Assembly: GCA_030268105.1 (NCBI GenBank)
Contig: BSDZ01000011.1
Span: 930,001-994,000, forward strand
Reading direction: 5' to 3'
Origin: Volvox africanus
Taxonomy: Eukaryota; Chlorophyta; Chlorophyceae; Chlamydomonadales; Volvocaceae
Length of the DNA stretch: 64,000 nucleotides
The translations under genes and the position numbers were made by a program. Below, in pieces: positions 1 to 12,000 of the stretch; position 1 is the stretch's first letter, and each line of letters begins with the position of its first letter. Below the pieces are notes generated by a model. The model searched no databases, was not told the DNA's origin, and saw only the letters and a list, made by a program, of their open reading frames with translations.

Positions 1-383
1 TCACAGATTGCTCCCAAGGCCATTTCTCCCGCCAACATAGAGGCCACCCCACATAGCTGCTTCCTCAGCAGGGCAAGCCGGTCATCGCTAATTCCTTTTG
101 TATCTAGTAATTCAACATGCGGACTGACATCAGGATAACCCAGCGGAACTTGTAAGCGCAATACGCCAGTAACATACGCATCGTGCATATCCACGCCGCG
201 TGGTGTAAGATTAAGAGATATCATCGCAAGGCAGCCATCATCTTTATCGGGTTCTGACACTGTGACTTCGTTGGCATAGGTGGCCGTCAAAGCCTCAAGC
301 TCTATCTCCAAAGCACCTTCCATCCGATATACGTCGCCGCTTTCGATGAGGATTTTGAAAACTGAAGAACGAGTAGAGTCCAT
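1..383 (-). CDS. RWD-domain protein (N-terminal part, runs off left edge)
   Basis: An open frame on the minus strand starts at ATG 383 and stays open to base 1, giving about 127 residues. It begins MDSTRSSVFKIL. From about residue 21 it reads like an RWD domain: an acidic first helix (MEGALEIELEALTATYANEV), then alternating strands, then the RWD turn with Tyr-Pro (VPLGYPDVSPHVELLD) and a closing helix. RWD domains occur in GCN2, RNF25 and RWDD proteins and mediate protein-protein contacts; which of these this is cannot be told because the C-terminus lies outside the window. A second in-frame ATG at 323 sits exactly at the domain start and is an alternative start. The gene is divergent from the WD40 gene at 606. 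The domain call rests on pattern recognition of the RWD fold signature only. Confidence 0.7.
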   Translation of the reverse strand, partial: MDSTRSSVFKILIESGDVYRMEGALEIELEALTATYANEVTVSEPDKDDGCLAMISLNLTPRGVDMHDAYVTGVLRLQVPLGYPDVSPHVELLDTKGISDDRLALLRKQLCGVASMLAGEMALGAIC

Positions 384-605
384 GAAACCATGGACTGCCC
401 CCCATAACTGTTAATGGTACGGTAACATCGGCACCCAATTTTTCTACCTTGTAAGTCTTGTTTCATAATGCACATCAGACTTCTTCCTACGTGCGCGTGG
501 CTTAGCAGCCTGCAGTGGCAGCATAAACATGACACTTAATTCCGCGAGGTTACGACTGACGACCAGCTAGCCCCAGCCCTTTTACACCTCCATCACTTCG
601 TTCAG
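384..605. promoter_or_regulatory. Shared divergent upstream region
   Basis: These 222 bases separate the start codons of the RWD gene (minus) and the WD40 gene (plus), so both promoters and 5' UTRs must lie here. I see no clear TATA box or other named motif. Confidence 0.35.
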
Positions 606-2589
606 ATGGACTCAGCTGCTGAACTGTTCAAATCCCTGTCCGACGAGGATTGCAACGGACGAGACACGGCGCTTTTATCGTACGTACAGGTTCTACAGCG
701 TTGGAAGGTCTGGCTAGACAACGTTCCTCTTTTTTACTCGGCGTGCGTGCAATTTACCGATGTGTGGCCAAGGTGAGATGCTGTTATTGCATGAACTTCT
801 GGAAGGCTGGGAGGCACTTTCCTAGTGTGTGTTTTGAAAAAATACGAGAGCCGTCGAATTCAAATGTAACATTTTCACGGCATCGGGATCCCGCAGCATA
901 TGTGTTCGCCCACCAGCATGCCCACGAATCCGCTGTTGTCATACCATGCTCTTGGGTCCCCTGAATATGTAGTCGCGGCATACAGAAAACAGTACTATCC
1001 TTCTGCGCACGAATCGTGCCCCTGGCTACCCTCTGCACCACGCAATCTCCAATCGCTTGCCCAATATGAGCTTCATCGGGTCTACGTTCCCATTCCCACC
1101 CGTCCTCCCAACACTGCTCCTGCTGTACAGCAACTCCATACAATTGTACCCGCACATCCGCCCTGAACCTACTACACCTGGCCTGTCGCGTAATGCCGTA
1201 CTATACTGCAATCGGCGGGAATCCGATGACGTTCCGCTTCTGATACTAGTGACGTGCTTGGTGGATGGTCTGGGCAAGTCTCGGCCGACCCAGCTACAGC
1301 AGGACAAGGATGCATTTCGGAGAGTGTGTTCCTTCACACATACAATTGGGGATATCGACCGATTGAGATACTGCCCCCAACGGCCGACACTGGTGGCCGT
1401 TAAAAGCGCCGGGACCGCGCTCAGTTTGTACGACGTAAGTCCGGCGCTATCGCTGCTGGACAGTATCTCCTCAAAGGAGCATGGGACGGCGGCGGCGGCG
1501 GAGGAGGAGGACGAGGAGGTGGGGCACAGCATAAAGGCAGGGGATGATCAAAGCAGGAGTAATGAGACGGGAGGAGAGGATGAGGAACCAACCGGGGCTC
1601 ACGGCAGCGGAACTGACGGCGGTGGCCCCATCAGCGTACTGGAATCGCCGGCGCAGGAGGACGTGTCCCTGGCTTGGGGTTGTTGCGGGCCTTCTGGTGG
1701 AGGTGATGACGGCGGCATGCGGCTCTTCAGTGGCTTGCTGAGTGGAGCCATTGGGGAGTACGCATTACGAGAAGACGGCAGCTTGGCAGAGGTGACTGTG
1801 AGGCGCGGCGGCCATGATGCTGACGCGACCGTGGTAGATCTGGCGTGGGGAGGCCCGTGTGACCCGGGGCCCCATATGCCGACGGCGGAGGCGGGGACTC
1901 GCACCTCTTATGGAGCGTTGGCGGCGTCAGGTCTGCTGGGATCGGCGGGCACTGACGGTCGTACGCTGCTTTGGGATCCAAGACAGCGCCAACCCGCGTT
2001 GCAAGCGCCGCGGTGCCGACGGGATGTCAACACCGTTGCGTTCGCGGGCGCTGCTGACGCTGGCGGTTGTGGAGACGGCACGGGCCCTCTGCTCGCTACC
2101 GCGGGGGACGAGGGAATCATACGAATTTACGACATCCGCATGCTCGGAAATTGTGGGGCATCCGCTTGCGGCCGCTTGTCGAGTACGGCGGGTGTGACCG
2201 CACTGCACCGGCTCAAGGCTCATAACTGCCGCGCGCTGCAGGTCTCCTTCAGCCCTCACAGCCGGTCGTTGCTGGCTTCGTCGGACGACCAGGGCCGGGT
2301 GCTGCTATGGGACCTGGACCGCACGACCCGCCTGGATGAGGGCCTCAACACCCGCCCGCAGCTGCTGTTTGTTCACGCTGGCCACCCACTGCCCGTCGAC
2401 GACTTCAGCTGGAGTACGGAACTGTTCGGCACGCTTGCTTCCGTGTCAGGCTCCATTAATCCGGAGGTGGTGGCGGCGGCCCGCGCATACCCCGGGGCCG
2501 AGAGCGATCTGCCGCAGCCGCCCTCCGCAGTGCAGGTCTGGCGGCCAAGTGGGAACATCCTGCCCCCGGATCCGCACTGCAAGAGCTGA
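606..2589 (+). CDS. RBBP4/MSI1-like WD40-repeat protein, divergent
   Basis: Model: exons 606-772 and 1131-2589, 541 residues. Exon 1 ends in phase 2 at a GTGAGA donor; the acceptor after TGCTGTACAG restores the frame and creates the junction VWPSNSIQLYP. This parallels the histone-binding helix and first strand of RBBP4/MSI1 (WK..TPFLYD...EWPSLTVQWLP), because exon 1 carries WKVWLDNVPLFYSACVQFTD. Later matches are LRYCPQRPTLVAVKS, a string of WD repeats ending GRVLLWDL, and HPLPVDDFSWS...VQVWRP like the last blade of the family. Family members are histone chaperone subunits of CAF-1, NuRD, PRC2 and HDAC complexes in the nucleus. This copy is unusual: the blade-1/2 loop carries a Glu/Gly-rich insert (roughly residues 180-240), and the usual acidic C-terminus is replaced by a short Pro-rich tail. 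It could be a diverged paralogue rather than the canonical subunit. Confidence 0.8.
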
Positions 2590-5500
2590 AGGGGACATCG
2601 AAATGCTCTTACGCATTCACCATCAGGGAGGTGCGAGCTGGGCCCTTTGACTGGAGGTGGGAAGGGTTAGCTAGGTGCGTAGGTAGGTAGTGTCTGTGTG
2701 TGTGGGGGGGGGGGAAGGCCCGCCATAGCACTGGTCGGCGCGGTAACAGCATGAGCCCAGTCAACTCCTGCCATCGCACCGGAGAGCATTTCGAAGCTGG
2801 GAGGCTGGTGGATGATTTGTGAATGAGCCTTGATTAAGCTTTGGCGTTAAATGAGTGATTAGACGGGGACTAACGCAGGGGCGGTTCAAGCGGCGAGACA
2901 GGGTACATCGTGTTGGGGGGTACATCATGCTTGCCAAGCGTCATTGCCAGCATGCTTGGCGGGCATATCGACAGACAGTACCCTTTCTGGGTTGGGAATG
3001 GGGTGTGTGTCGGTGATACTCCACAGAACGCGGACTATTTGAATGACCTGTGCGTATGTGCGATATTTCGTTCGTCCATAAGTCCCCGGCACGGACCGCT
3101 GCGTGTCCTCACCCCCGGATACTCCATGAGGATACACTCCATGGTCCGATGCTAAGAGAGGAAGCGTATCGATTGGAGAGGGTGTGAAATGAGAGGATGA
3201 CTCCTGACCTCCTAAAGAGGAACTTCTTTGTGCAGCCCATTGGCGCGAGTTTTCTGTACTGCATCGTTGGGCAACGTTGAGGTGCATGACGGCGGCCCCA
3301 CTGAGTGGCAGCCGGACCCGTTCCATACGCATACGACGATTCTGCATGACAGCCACCCATCTCCAGATGATCTTCCGAATGATAGGCAAACCAAGGGGCC
3401 CCGACGGAGCCCCACAAGACAAAAGTAGAGATTACAATTCAGCAATTCTTCAAACTCACTCAGGACGTTGGTGCAATGTAAAGCTCCTTCGCGAAAATTG
3501 GACCTCTTATTACTTCGCATGTCGGATGCGAACCCCCTCCTCTTAGACATACAAGCGCACCCCTCCTGACGACTACTACAGAGAACCACGGCCAGCACCC
3601 TGACGCGACGGTATCCGTAAGGCCCTCAGCTCGCGTCGTAACTGCAACCCGCGCCGCCATCACCACCGGACTCCTACGTGGGTGTGAAGGGTCCAAGATA
3701 GCTTGGCCGAAGAGGGGGGCAGAATTACAGCCGCACAGCGTGCAGGTCACCCTCTTCCTCTCCTTTCCTCCTCTCCGCGCACTCTCGTCATGAAGCGTAG
3801 CCCCCTGGTATGAAGCGGCCCTCGGCTCTCGACATTCAGTAACAAGCAACTTGCCAGGCGCCAGACACAATCAACCTTGACGGCACGAAATCTAACGTAG
3901 CGCATCCAGCGCTCCTCCACTAGATGCCACATACGAATTTCCAAAAGGCGCTGGTGATGCCTGGCTCTTGGGGGCTGCATTAACGGACTACTGGACGCTA
4001 AGCAGTACAGCGCGGTGCAGCCGTACAACTGGGGACAAAGCACATGGCACATAGCCGACATCGGAAACATGGCTTAGGTGTGCGCCGTCGTACAGCAGTC
4101 ACTGTCTCGATACTGCAGTACACATACACAGGTACACCTCGTCGACTGGTTATACGCATGCACAAGGAACCAGCCAAGGAACCAGGAATACATATGGTCC
4201 GCCAGCACAGCTCAGACACGTCGCGTGCGCTGCCCCGCGCTCGCCTCCATATGTAAGGTCAGCGCGTCCAGCACCCCACACAGCACCATTACAGAATAAA
4301 AAGGATATTCACCTCCGAAATCAAACAACTAACACATTACTATAGTGCCGACGCGAAAAGGCATAAACACTAATGCGCAATCCACATATCAGGATATCGC
4401 TGACATCATTGAATTTTTGGACCCCAGGGGCCGATTGGACCCGTCGATGTAAGTATCAAATCCACATGCCCCGTACCATGCCCGGTCCTGAAATGCGCAT
4501 GGGACGAGGCAACCATGCAACAAAAAGATACAAGACATGAGCAACATACTCCACCACTATCCCCATTTTACAACGGGGTATTCGAGCCCCTATTGCGAGA
4601 CACGCCCCCTGCCCCTGCTCTGTCCTCTTTACGAACTGAAAGCGGAGTATCCCCCCTCTCGCCTCTCCCTCCCTTGACTAGGAGAGTTTTCCAGGCGACC
4701 GGGGAAATTGTTAGCCGCGACCGTACGTGGGGAGTCCACGACCCCAAACCATACCGAGCGGGTGCGTTGTGGGATTCCTTGACAACACCAAAGACGGTTG
4801 CCGCGCAGAACTGAATTCGCAAAAGGACAAGGACAAGGACCCAAGACAGCACAGAAACCACCTCTCATATGCTCCGAGCAGCTTGTCCCACCAACTGTTT
4901 GAGTTATGATGTTATCATAACGAGAGTTATAATGGCACTTGTGAGTGTGACAGAAAAGATATCAGGCGCGGCAGCAACCATGGGGACAACCCAGCGCGGT
5001 AACCACAGCAGCGGCGATACAACACTGCACCCCACCGATATACATCCGCTTCATACGGGCTGCCAGTCAGCCAACAACAGTCAAAACAGTAGCACCGGGT
5101 AGCAAGCTTTGCCATCGGTTGGGTTACCTGATGGCAATGACGCAAAATCGCCCATTCTCCCGCTCTTACGCGCACACGCCAACTCGCCGAGGCTCGTGCT
5201 GCAACCATGCATCCTGCCCTGCCCTGCCGCATCACGCCTTGCCCTGCACGGACAACCTCTCGCCATGAGGCCGATTGCAGCGTACAACACCACGACACCA
5301 GCAGAAGCAACTCCGTCAACCAGCGGACGCGACTCATGCATCAGCCGCTGGCAGTAGCCAACACGCCAATTACCTCAGCCCAAGCAGCAGCCCAAGCAGC
5401 AGCCAGCAGGCCACCGGGTTCATCTTATTGAGCCTCTTCCCTTTGGTACACGCTCAGGCCGTGAGGCGGCCGCCAACGTTTCATTGCATTCCGCAAGCTG

Positions 5501-6078
5501 TGCCTCGAACCCCCCGACCCTCCGACCACTCATTCGATTTCAGTGCTTTCTTTAACCCCTTGCATGCTCACATCATACACGCTCCCCACTCCGCTCATCT
5601 GCATAAGCCCGCCCACTGCGCATGGCCATGCCCCTACGGGCAGGACAGTGGGTTGGGGGTGGCGCCTTCTTCCATGGCGGCAAAGGCGGGGTTTGCAGCA
5701 TACGCTTACTTCTCCACTTCGCTACTACACAAATAGCCCAACTTTTACACATGTCCCGTAGTGGTCATCCAATCTCTCTTGTCACTATTTTTTGTTCTCA
5801 GCGCCTCTCTCTATTCGCCCTCCTCACGCATAACGCAGCCGGATCACACACCGTCAGTGGCACCGTGTCCCTGGCTGCCCGCCACCCGTCAGCCTAACGC
5901 CTAACCCAAGTGTTGTAGGTACCACCATTTGTTTGGTTCTTACGGCACACAGACTCCCATTCTTCCCGCCACAGCCTTGTCGTCCGTTGCCACGTGCGGA
6001 GGACTCCTTCCCCCCGGGGTGAGTCCCTGGGGCCGAGGTCCGTTGTGTCCCTGCTTCCACCGATGACTTGCCTCTGGC
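2590..6078. other. Convergent intergenic region, no gene seen
   Basis: This lies between the stops of the WD40 gene (plus) and the ABC1 kinase gene (minus). On the plus strand bases 2590-3200 are G/T-rich (including a run of about 14 G near 2705), while 3700-5900 are C/A-rich, i.e. G/T-rich on the minus strand. That is what long 3' UTRs of the two converging genes would look like. TGTAA occurs at 3477-3481 on plus and 3432-3436 (TTACA) on minus, so the two transcripts could end almost back to back. Open frames here up to about 165 residues show no domain, start context or splice logic, and I regard them as chance. Confidence 0.5.
3477..3481 (+). terminator. Possible poly(A) signal TGTAA of the WD40 gene
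   Basis: TGTAA is the usual volvocine polyadenylation signal. This is the first copy I noticed downstream of the stop codon at 2589, but it implies a 3' UTR of nearly 900 bases, so the assignment is weak. Confidence 0.25.
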
Positions 6079-9000
6079 TCACGAGACCAGCACCCTGTCT
6101 GCCCAGCTGAGCAGCAGCTGACGGCCAATGGAAGGGGCGTCACGCACCACCTCCGTGACCAGCTTCTGTGGGTTGATATCGTTCTGCACCAGGCGCAGCA
6201 AATTCAACACCTCCGCAATATGGAGCTTGTTGTCCTCCGTGAGCGCGAGCATCATCTAAGCGACGACGAGGAGGAGGAGGAGGACGGGAAGAAGGAAGAG
6301 AGGGCAGAGGGAAGGGGGGCAAAGCGTGCGGAAGAGGGACTTCAGTACAGCAATACATTAGGTCCTCTGCGATGGGTTTGCTATGGTGGTGGTGGTGGAA
6401 GCAGCGGGGGCTGGGAATGAGGGAGCTGGGGGGGGGGGGGGAAAGGCGAAAAATCTAGAATTCTGGTGCTGATACCGGGGGGGGGATAAGGGGTCCACTG
6501 CTGCAGTAATTGGTGTTCGCTGGTTTGCTGGTGCTGATGGTTCCTCGCATAATTCAGGTTCTCGATCCTGTGGGCTGCAACTTATCGCTGCGGTGCATCG
6601 CTCCATTGGATACGCCTTCCCGAGACGTGAACACTCTCGTCCTTTGTCTCCTCTCTTCATGGTTCCATTCATTTTCTAGACCTGAGCTGCGAGAGGTGCT
6701 TCAGCCCCAGCCTTTAGATGGATGTCATATGGGTTTCCAACACGCTGTGTCCCATCCATAGGGTTTTATGTTATAGGGTTGGTTTTACTTTACACTCTTT
6801 TGGTTAAATTTTTATCCGCCTTTATATTTTTTCCTCCTTGATGGTTTATAGCACACCGCAGAGGCCGCCGTTGCGGGGCCCTACCTGCGTGCGCAGCTTC
6901 TCATCCAGCAGCAGCACCCGCAGCGCGTCCTTGGCGGTGTCGCTCAGGTCCAGACCGCCACTGCTGCTGCTGCTGCTGCTACTGCCAGAGCCATCCATGC
7001 TGTTGCCAGGACTGCCGACGCTGCTGCTGCTACTGCCGCTTCCCTCTCTGGCCAGCTGCAGGAGGTTCTCCAGGCGCTTCCACTGGAACTTGCCGTCCTG
7101 GAACAGCACCTGAAAGTACGCACGTGGGGAGGGCGATGGCGGTTGGGAGTGCGGGTTAGCAAATAACGGCGACGAAAGGACAGAGTCATGGGATGGGAGA
7201 AAAAGCATAAGGCGCCCCAGGAGGGTCAGGTGAAAAGTATTCACAACATGCGAGGGTTTGGGGATATGTTATCATCGATTTTCAACTTTTCCTTTTCAAA
7301 TTCCTCCCCCTCGTTCGCGCCAATCCCCTTCGAAAACTCTCGAACTACTGACTTCCACAATCTGACATTTATATTTGGCAACATTGTATATACGGTGCTC
7401 GTACGGGAGACGCCGCCACCGGTGTAAGCACGCGTTCACATGACCCTGGAGTCCCAACCGGTCTCCCCTTTCCCCATCTGGGGGGCGGAAAGCCGATGAT
7501 AAATCCCCGCCTCCCTTTCGCTGCCATCCTGTTTCACGGGAGTCCGTTTAAATGGCAAAGCTAGTTAGTTGTAATTGGGAGGGCGATTGGGCGTTTGGCC
7601 TGGCAGGCTGTCTGCACACGACCGCATAATATATCTTCAGCAGCTCAGTGTCATCGTGAAGGCGTTCACCGACTAACCCAGCCAAATCTGTTTGGAGGCG
7701 TGCACTTCTACGTTGAACAGGTTTTGGAAACAGCGAAATGATCCGCTTTAGTCGCAGCGTTCAATATTTTGCTACATTTTTGCTAGAATCTTTCGTAAGG
7801 AGTTGATTTCCACTTATAGCTTATCTTGTTTTGAGGGCGCTCCTTAGCCCCCTGCTTAGCCCCCTCCTTAGCTCTATGCGCAATTCCCATATGGAAGTTC
7901 TTGAAATCCAAATCAATAAGCAACTTGCTGTTTGCTGAAATCGTGTGCTAAAACAACAACGATATTTTGATATTGACAAGAACAATTTCTCTGGATTTAC
8001 CAAAGAAATTTGCACGCACACGCACACGCGCACGCACACAAACATACATACACACACAGCCCACCTGGAACAGCCGCTCCCTGAGTGCGGGGTCCTCGTC
8101 TGTGAGCAGCCTGCGCGCCACGTAGGGGTAGGCCACCTCCAGGAAGTGGAACTCGGGCTTGAGGGTCATGCAGATACCCTCCTGCATGGGGGACACGAGT
8201 TTGCAGCCATGCGCTAAGGAAAAGACTCAACATCTCGACAAAAAAGTAGGAAAAAAGGTGATACGCGAGGAAAAGGCTGCCTGCGGCCGTAGCGAACGAG
8301 CGGACGTATGGACGGACGTATGGATGGATAAACGGATGGACGCGGCAGCTGTCCTCTGGGTGTTGGCAGCAAGCGCTGGAGAAAGCCTGTGTAACATTTT
8401 TCCCTACTGCGGCATGATGACCAGATGCGGACTCACCGCGGCTGACCAGGACGACCCACCCGCAACCAACACAGGTCTCCCGACCCTCCAGATCCTCGAT
8501 CGCTTCCATGGTGATCGGAATGATTATGCTCGGTGCAACCCGCAGCGGTCAGATGGCATCCACTTCCATCTTCCATATCCCCGCAAACCTTCCTTCCAAC
8601 CTCTGGCAGCCGGCGCCCCACCTGCGTGAGCAGCGACCTGATAACCAGCGAGTAGCGCTCGGGGATGCGGATAGGGTACTGGTACACAAGCTCGTTGAAC
8701 TTGGAGGTGACCGTGCGGAAGTTGAAGTCTGCCAGAGATTGCCCTTTGGAGTCCGCCCAGATCTTCTCCAAGGCGGGCACGATGGGCTTGATGTCGGTGC
8801 CTAACCAGTCGTTGAGAGTGAGGAGCGAACAGGAAGGACAGGCAAAGTGAGGGAATCAAAGTACAGGGCCCAAGACAACCAAGGAAAAGCGAAGAGGAGG
8901 AAGTGGAGGAGGAAGGGCATATGTGCATATATGCCCTTCCTCCTTCACGTGGAATTGGTGAGGATCGGTCCGGCAATAGGTCAAAGAAGGGGCGGGGAGG

Positions 9001-12000
9001 TGGGGAAGGCCGTGGAGAGGAAGAAAAGGAGGGGAGCAGGGGACGCAGCAACAAAAGGCGAGGTTTCAGGAGGTCTCAGGCCCCAGCACAATCAATACCT
9101 TAGTATCGGCCTGGGCCCAAATGGTGTTGAACGCAAGAAGGAAAGGGCGGGGACGGGGAGTAGGGTCCGGTCAGGTGAGGCGAGGGGCCGGCAGTAAGGG
9201 GCACGCGATAGCAGGTGAGACGAAGCAGAACAGATCCCTGCACCCGGGGTGCAGGGGAGCGGGGGGACACAGCCTGGGGCTCCAATTCCCTTGCCCTCAC
9301 CCCTCACCCCTCACCAGGTGCCAGGAAGCCCAGCTTGATGAAATCCTCCGCCATTGCGGAGTAGTCTTCGTTGACAGCATGCACCACTGCGTCAATGAGC
9401 ACCGCCTTGTTGCGGGCGGACAGCTCAGCCACATTGCCGAAGTCCACGTAGGCAATGCGGCCGTCACGCAGGCAGAAGATGTTGCCGGGGTGCGGATCGC
9501 CGTGGAACAGACCGAACTGCGGCGTGGGTTCGGGGAGAGGGTTGGGGACGAAAGTGAGCTGGTAAACGAAGAAAAGGTCTTTCAGAGAGTTCCGAAGACG
9601 TGGGCGGAAGAAAGCAGCGGAGAAAGTCGCGACAGGAAGGTTGATGGTCCAGAAAATCATTGCTAAGAAACATCGAAAGCTTTGGACGGGGCCGAATCAG
9701 ATATGTGGACAGATGTGTAAGCTGTTGTGATCGCAGTTGCCCGGAAGTAAGGCACTAACCAAGGAATGCCCCATGCCCCCGCCCCTTAACCCTCCGTCTG
9801 TCAACCCATGTGAACCCTGCCCAAGACGATGACCTACACCAGGACCTTCCACCGGACAGAACGACTCAGCTGTAAGCTTAGCGCGATCCAGGGCTTGTAA
9901 CCATGAACACAGGTTGGAGAGTCCGTCACAGCACCAGTCCCCACCCCAGTGCCCACCCTACTCCAGTCCCCAAAGTCCTCACCTCCAGCAGCTGCCTGAG
10001 CCCACTGACTACTCCGCACTTAATGAACGCATCCACCCGCACCCCCGAGGATCGGATGGCGTCCGGAGCGGTGCAGCGAATTCCGTCAATCCACTCCATC
10101 ACCAACATCTTGGGGCCGCACAGGTCGGGCCGCACCCAGGGGATTTTGACGGTGGGGTCGGACCTGGGGTGCGGCAGTGAGGGGGATTGAGACGGCGTGG
10201 GATAGGGTGGTGAAGGGTGGGGAGTGCATATGAGGTTTGGAGAGATGGGCGGTGGGGTCGGGCCTGCAGCAGAGGGCGAAAGTGTGCGGTACCCCAGACA
10301 CGGCAGCGTAGAACTGTCATTGCTTCACGGAAGCGCATATTGTCAGCATATCAGCACCTGAGGCCCACAGACACGCCCAGGCATACTCACCTGAAGTTGC
10401 GCTCAAACTCCTGGATGTTACGTGCCTCCTGTGTGTAATCCAGCTCCTCCAGAAGCTTCTCCCCAAATTCGTCAACAATCAGCCGAGCGTCACAGCCCAG
10501 CCGCCGCCGCGACAGCGTATTGAACAGCCCGCCCACCAACCTGCCGGAATATGGGTGGCGTGAGGTGGGCGCTTAACAGACGAAATAGCGAGGGGCGGGT
10601 GCCCAGTTTCCCATTCATAGTCAGGATTTCACCTACCGCGGACTACACCGGTCGGTTTTGATGTTGACGATTGATGTTGGGTTGGGGTTGGGGTTTGGGG
10701 GTCGAGGCGCGGACGTTTGCGACTCTCATCGGCCTTACACCTTCACTCTTTAAGCACCGAGGAGCTGTTGGCACTGACCGACTCCAAGCTAAGTAAAAAT
10801 CCGGCCGGATACACCACATTGCTTCCCCTGACATGCCCCTCCTCAACATTTGCTACCGGGTCTTGTGTATTCGCCTCCCCTCCCCTGACTGTCGTCCCGG
10901 AGCCTCCTGCGCCTCTTCATCTACTTCCAATCCTGCCGCATCGCCACACCGTCGGAGTTGCCGTCTTTGCCCGGCCGCTCCGGTGCTCACATCAAAGGCT
11001 GAGCGAGGAACACATCCCGCGAAGCAGTGCTCCTACATGTCATCTTAAACACCCAGGCCCTCCCCCAACCTCGCAGCCAGCCCTGCACCCCCATCATCAC
11101 CCCCCTATCACGGAGCTAGATATCAATCTTATATCATCGTTACATCAGTTAGTGCAGCCCTGCTTTATAGCAGCGTCTCTACAGCGGCAGCATCAGGTCT
11201 CGTTTATTCGTCTTTTCCCCCGTGTAATCACCGACGAGTAATATCACCCACCTGAATATGTAAAGGTCTCTTAAGATGGTGGGTTCAACTCCAGGTCGCT
11301 GGACCTTGATGGCCACCTCCTCCCCCGTGTCGCGGAGGACCGCCTTGTATACCTGGCGGCCGACGATGTGACGACAGAAAAACATGTATTCATGTACTCT
11401 TTCCGTGCGGCATGACTTTATGGGCCACAGAACCACGTTCCGCAAGCGGCATACCACACAAGAGACAGCCGACCCCATCGCAGTCTCATGTCTGAGCAGT
11501 AAGGGAAAGAACCGCACCACTGAGCCCATGTATCATAAACACCACCAAAGTACATAGCTTGCAGCCGATGCGCTATGGCAAGTAACATCACATCAAGCAC
11601 AACCACCACCCAGCCGACCCAGCTGTCCGAGACGGCAGCATTAGCATCGGCAGCAGCAGTAGCAGTTGGCCCCCCGGAAGATCGGAGCTGTCCTCCAACA
11701 GCATCGCCGCAACGCCCATTGAGTCCCCAGCTCCCACAGGACCCACTTCCACCACTTGTGTCACGTGGCTGGTTAACCCTTTAGTATTTCTCAAAAACAG
11801 CAGTACCATGTCTCTCCGCTCTCGCCTTGCCTTCCCTCTACTGGACTGACTACCTATGAGCATACCTGCCCCAAACTAGCCGCCGCCACGGGCTTTTCGC
11901 TTATAGACGAGAACACGTCTTCCAGCCTCCTGCCCAGCTGCTCCTCCATGATGGAGAAGGCCACGGAATCCGGGAAGGGAGGTACGTCGTCCTGCCAAGT

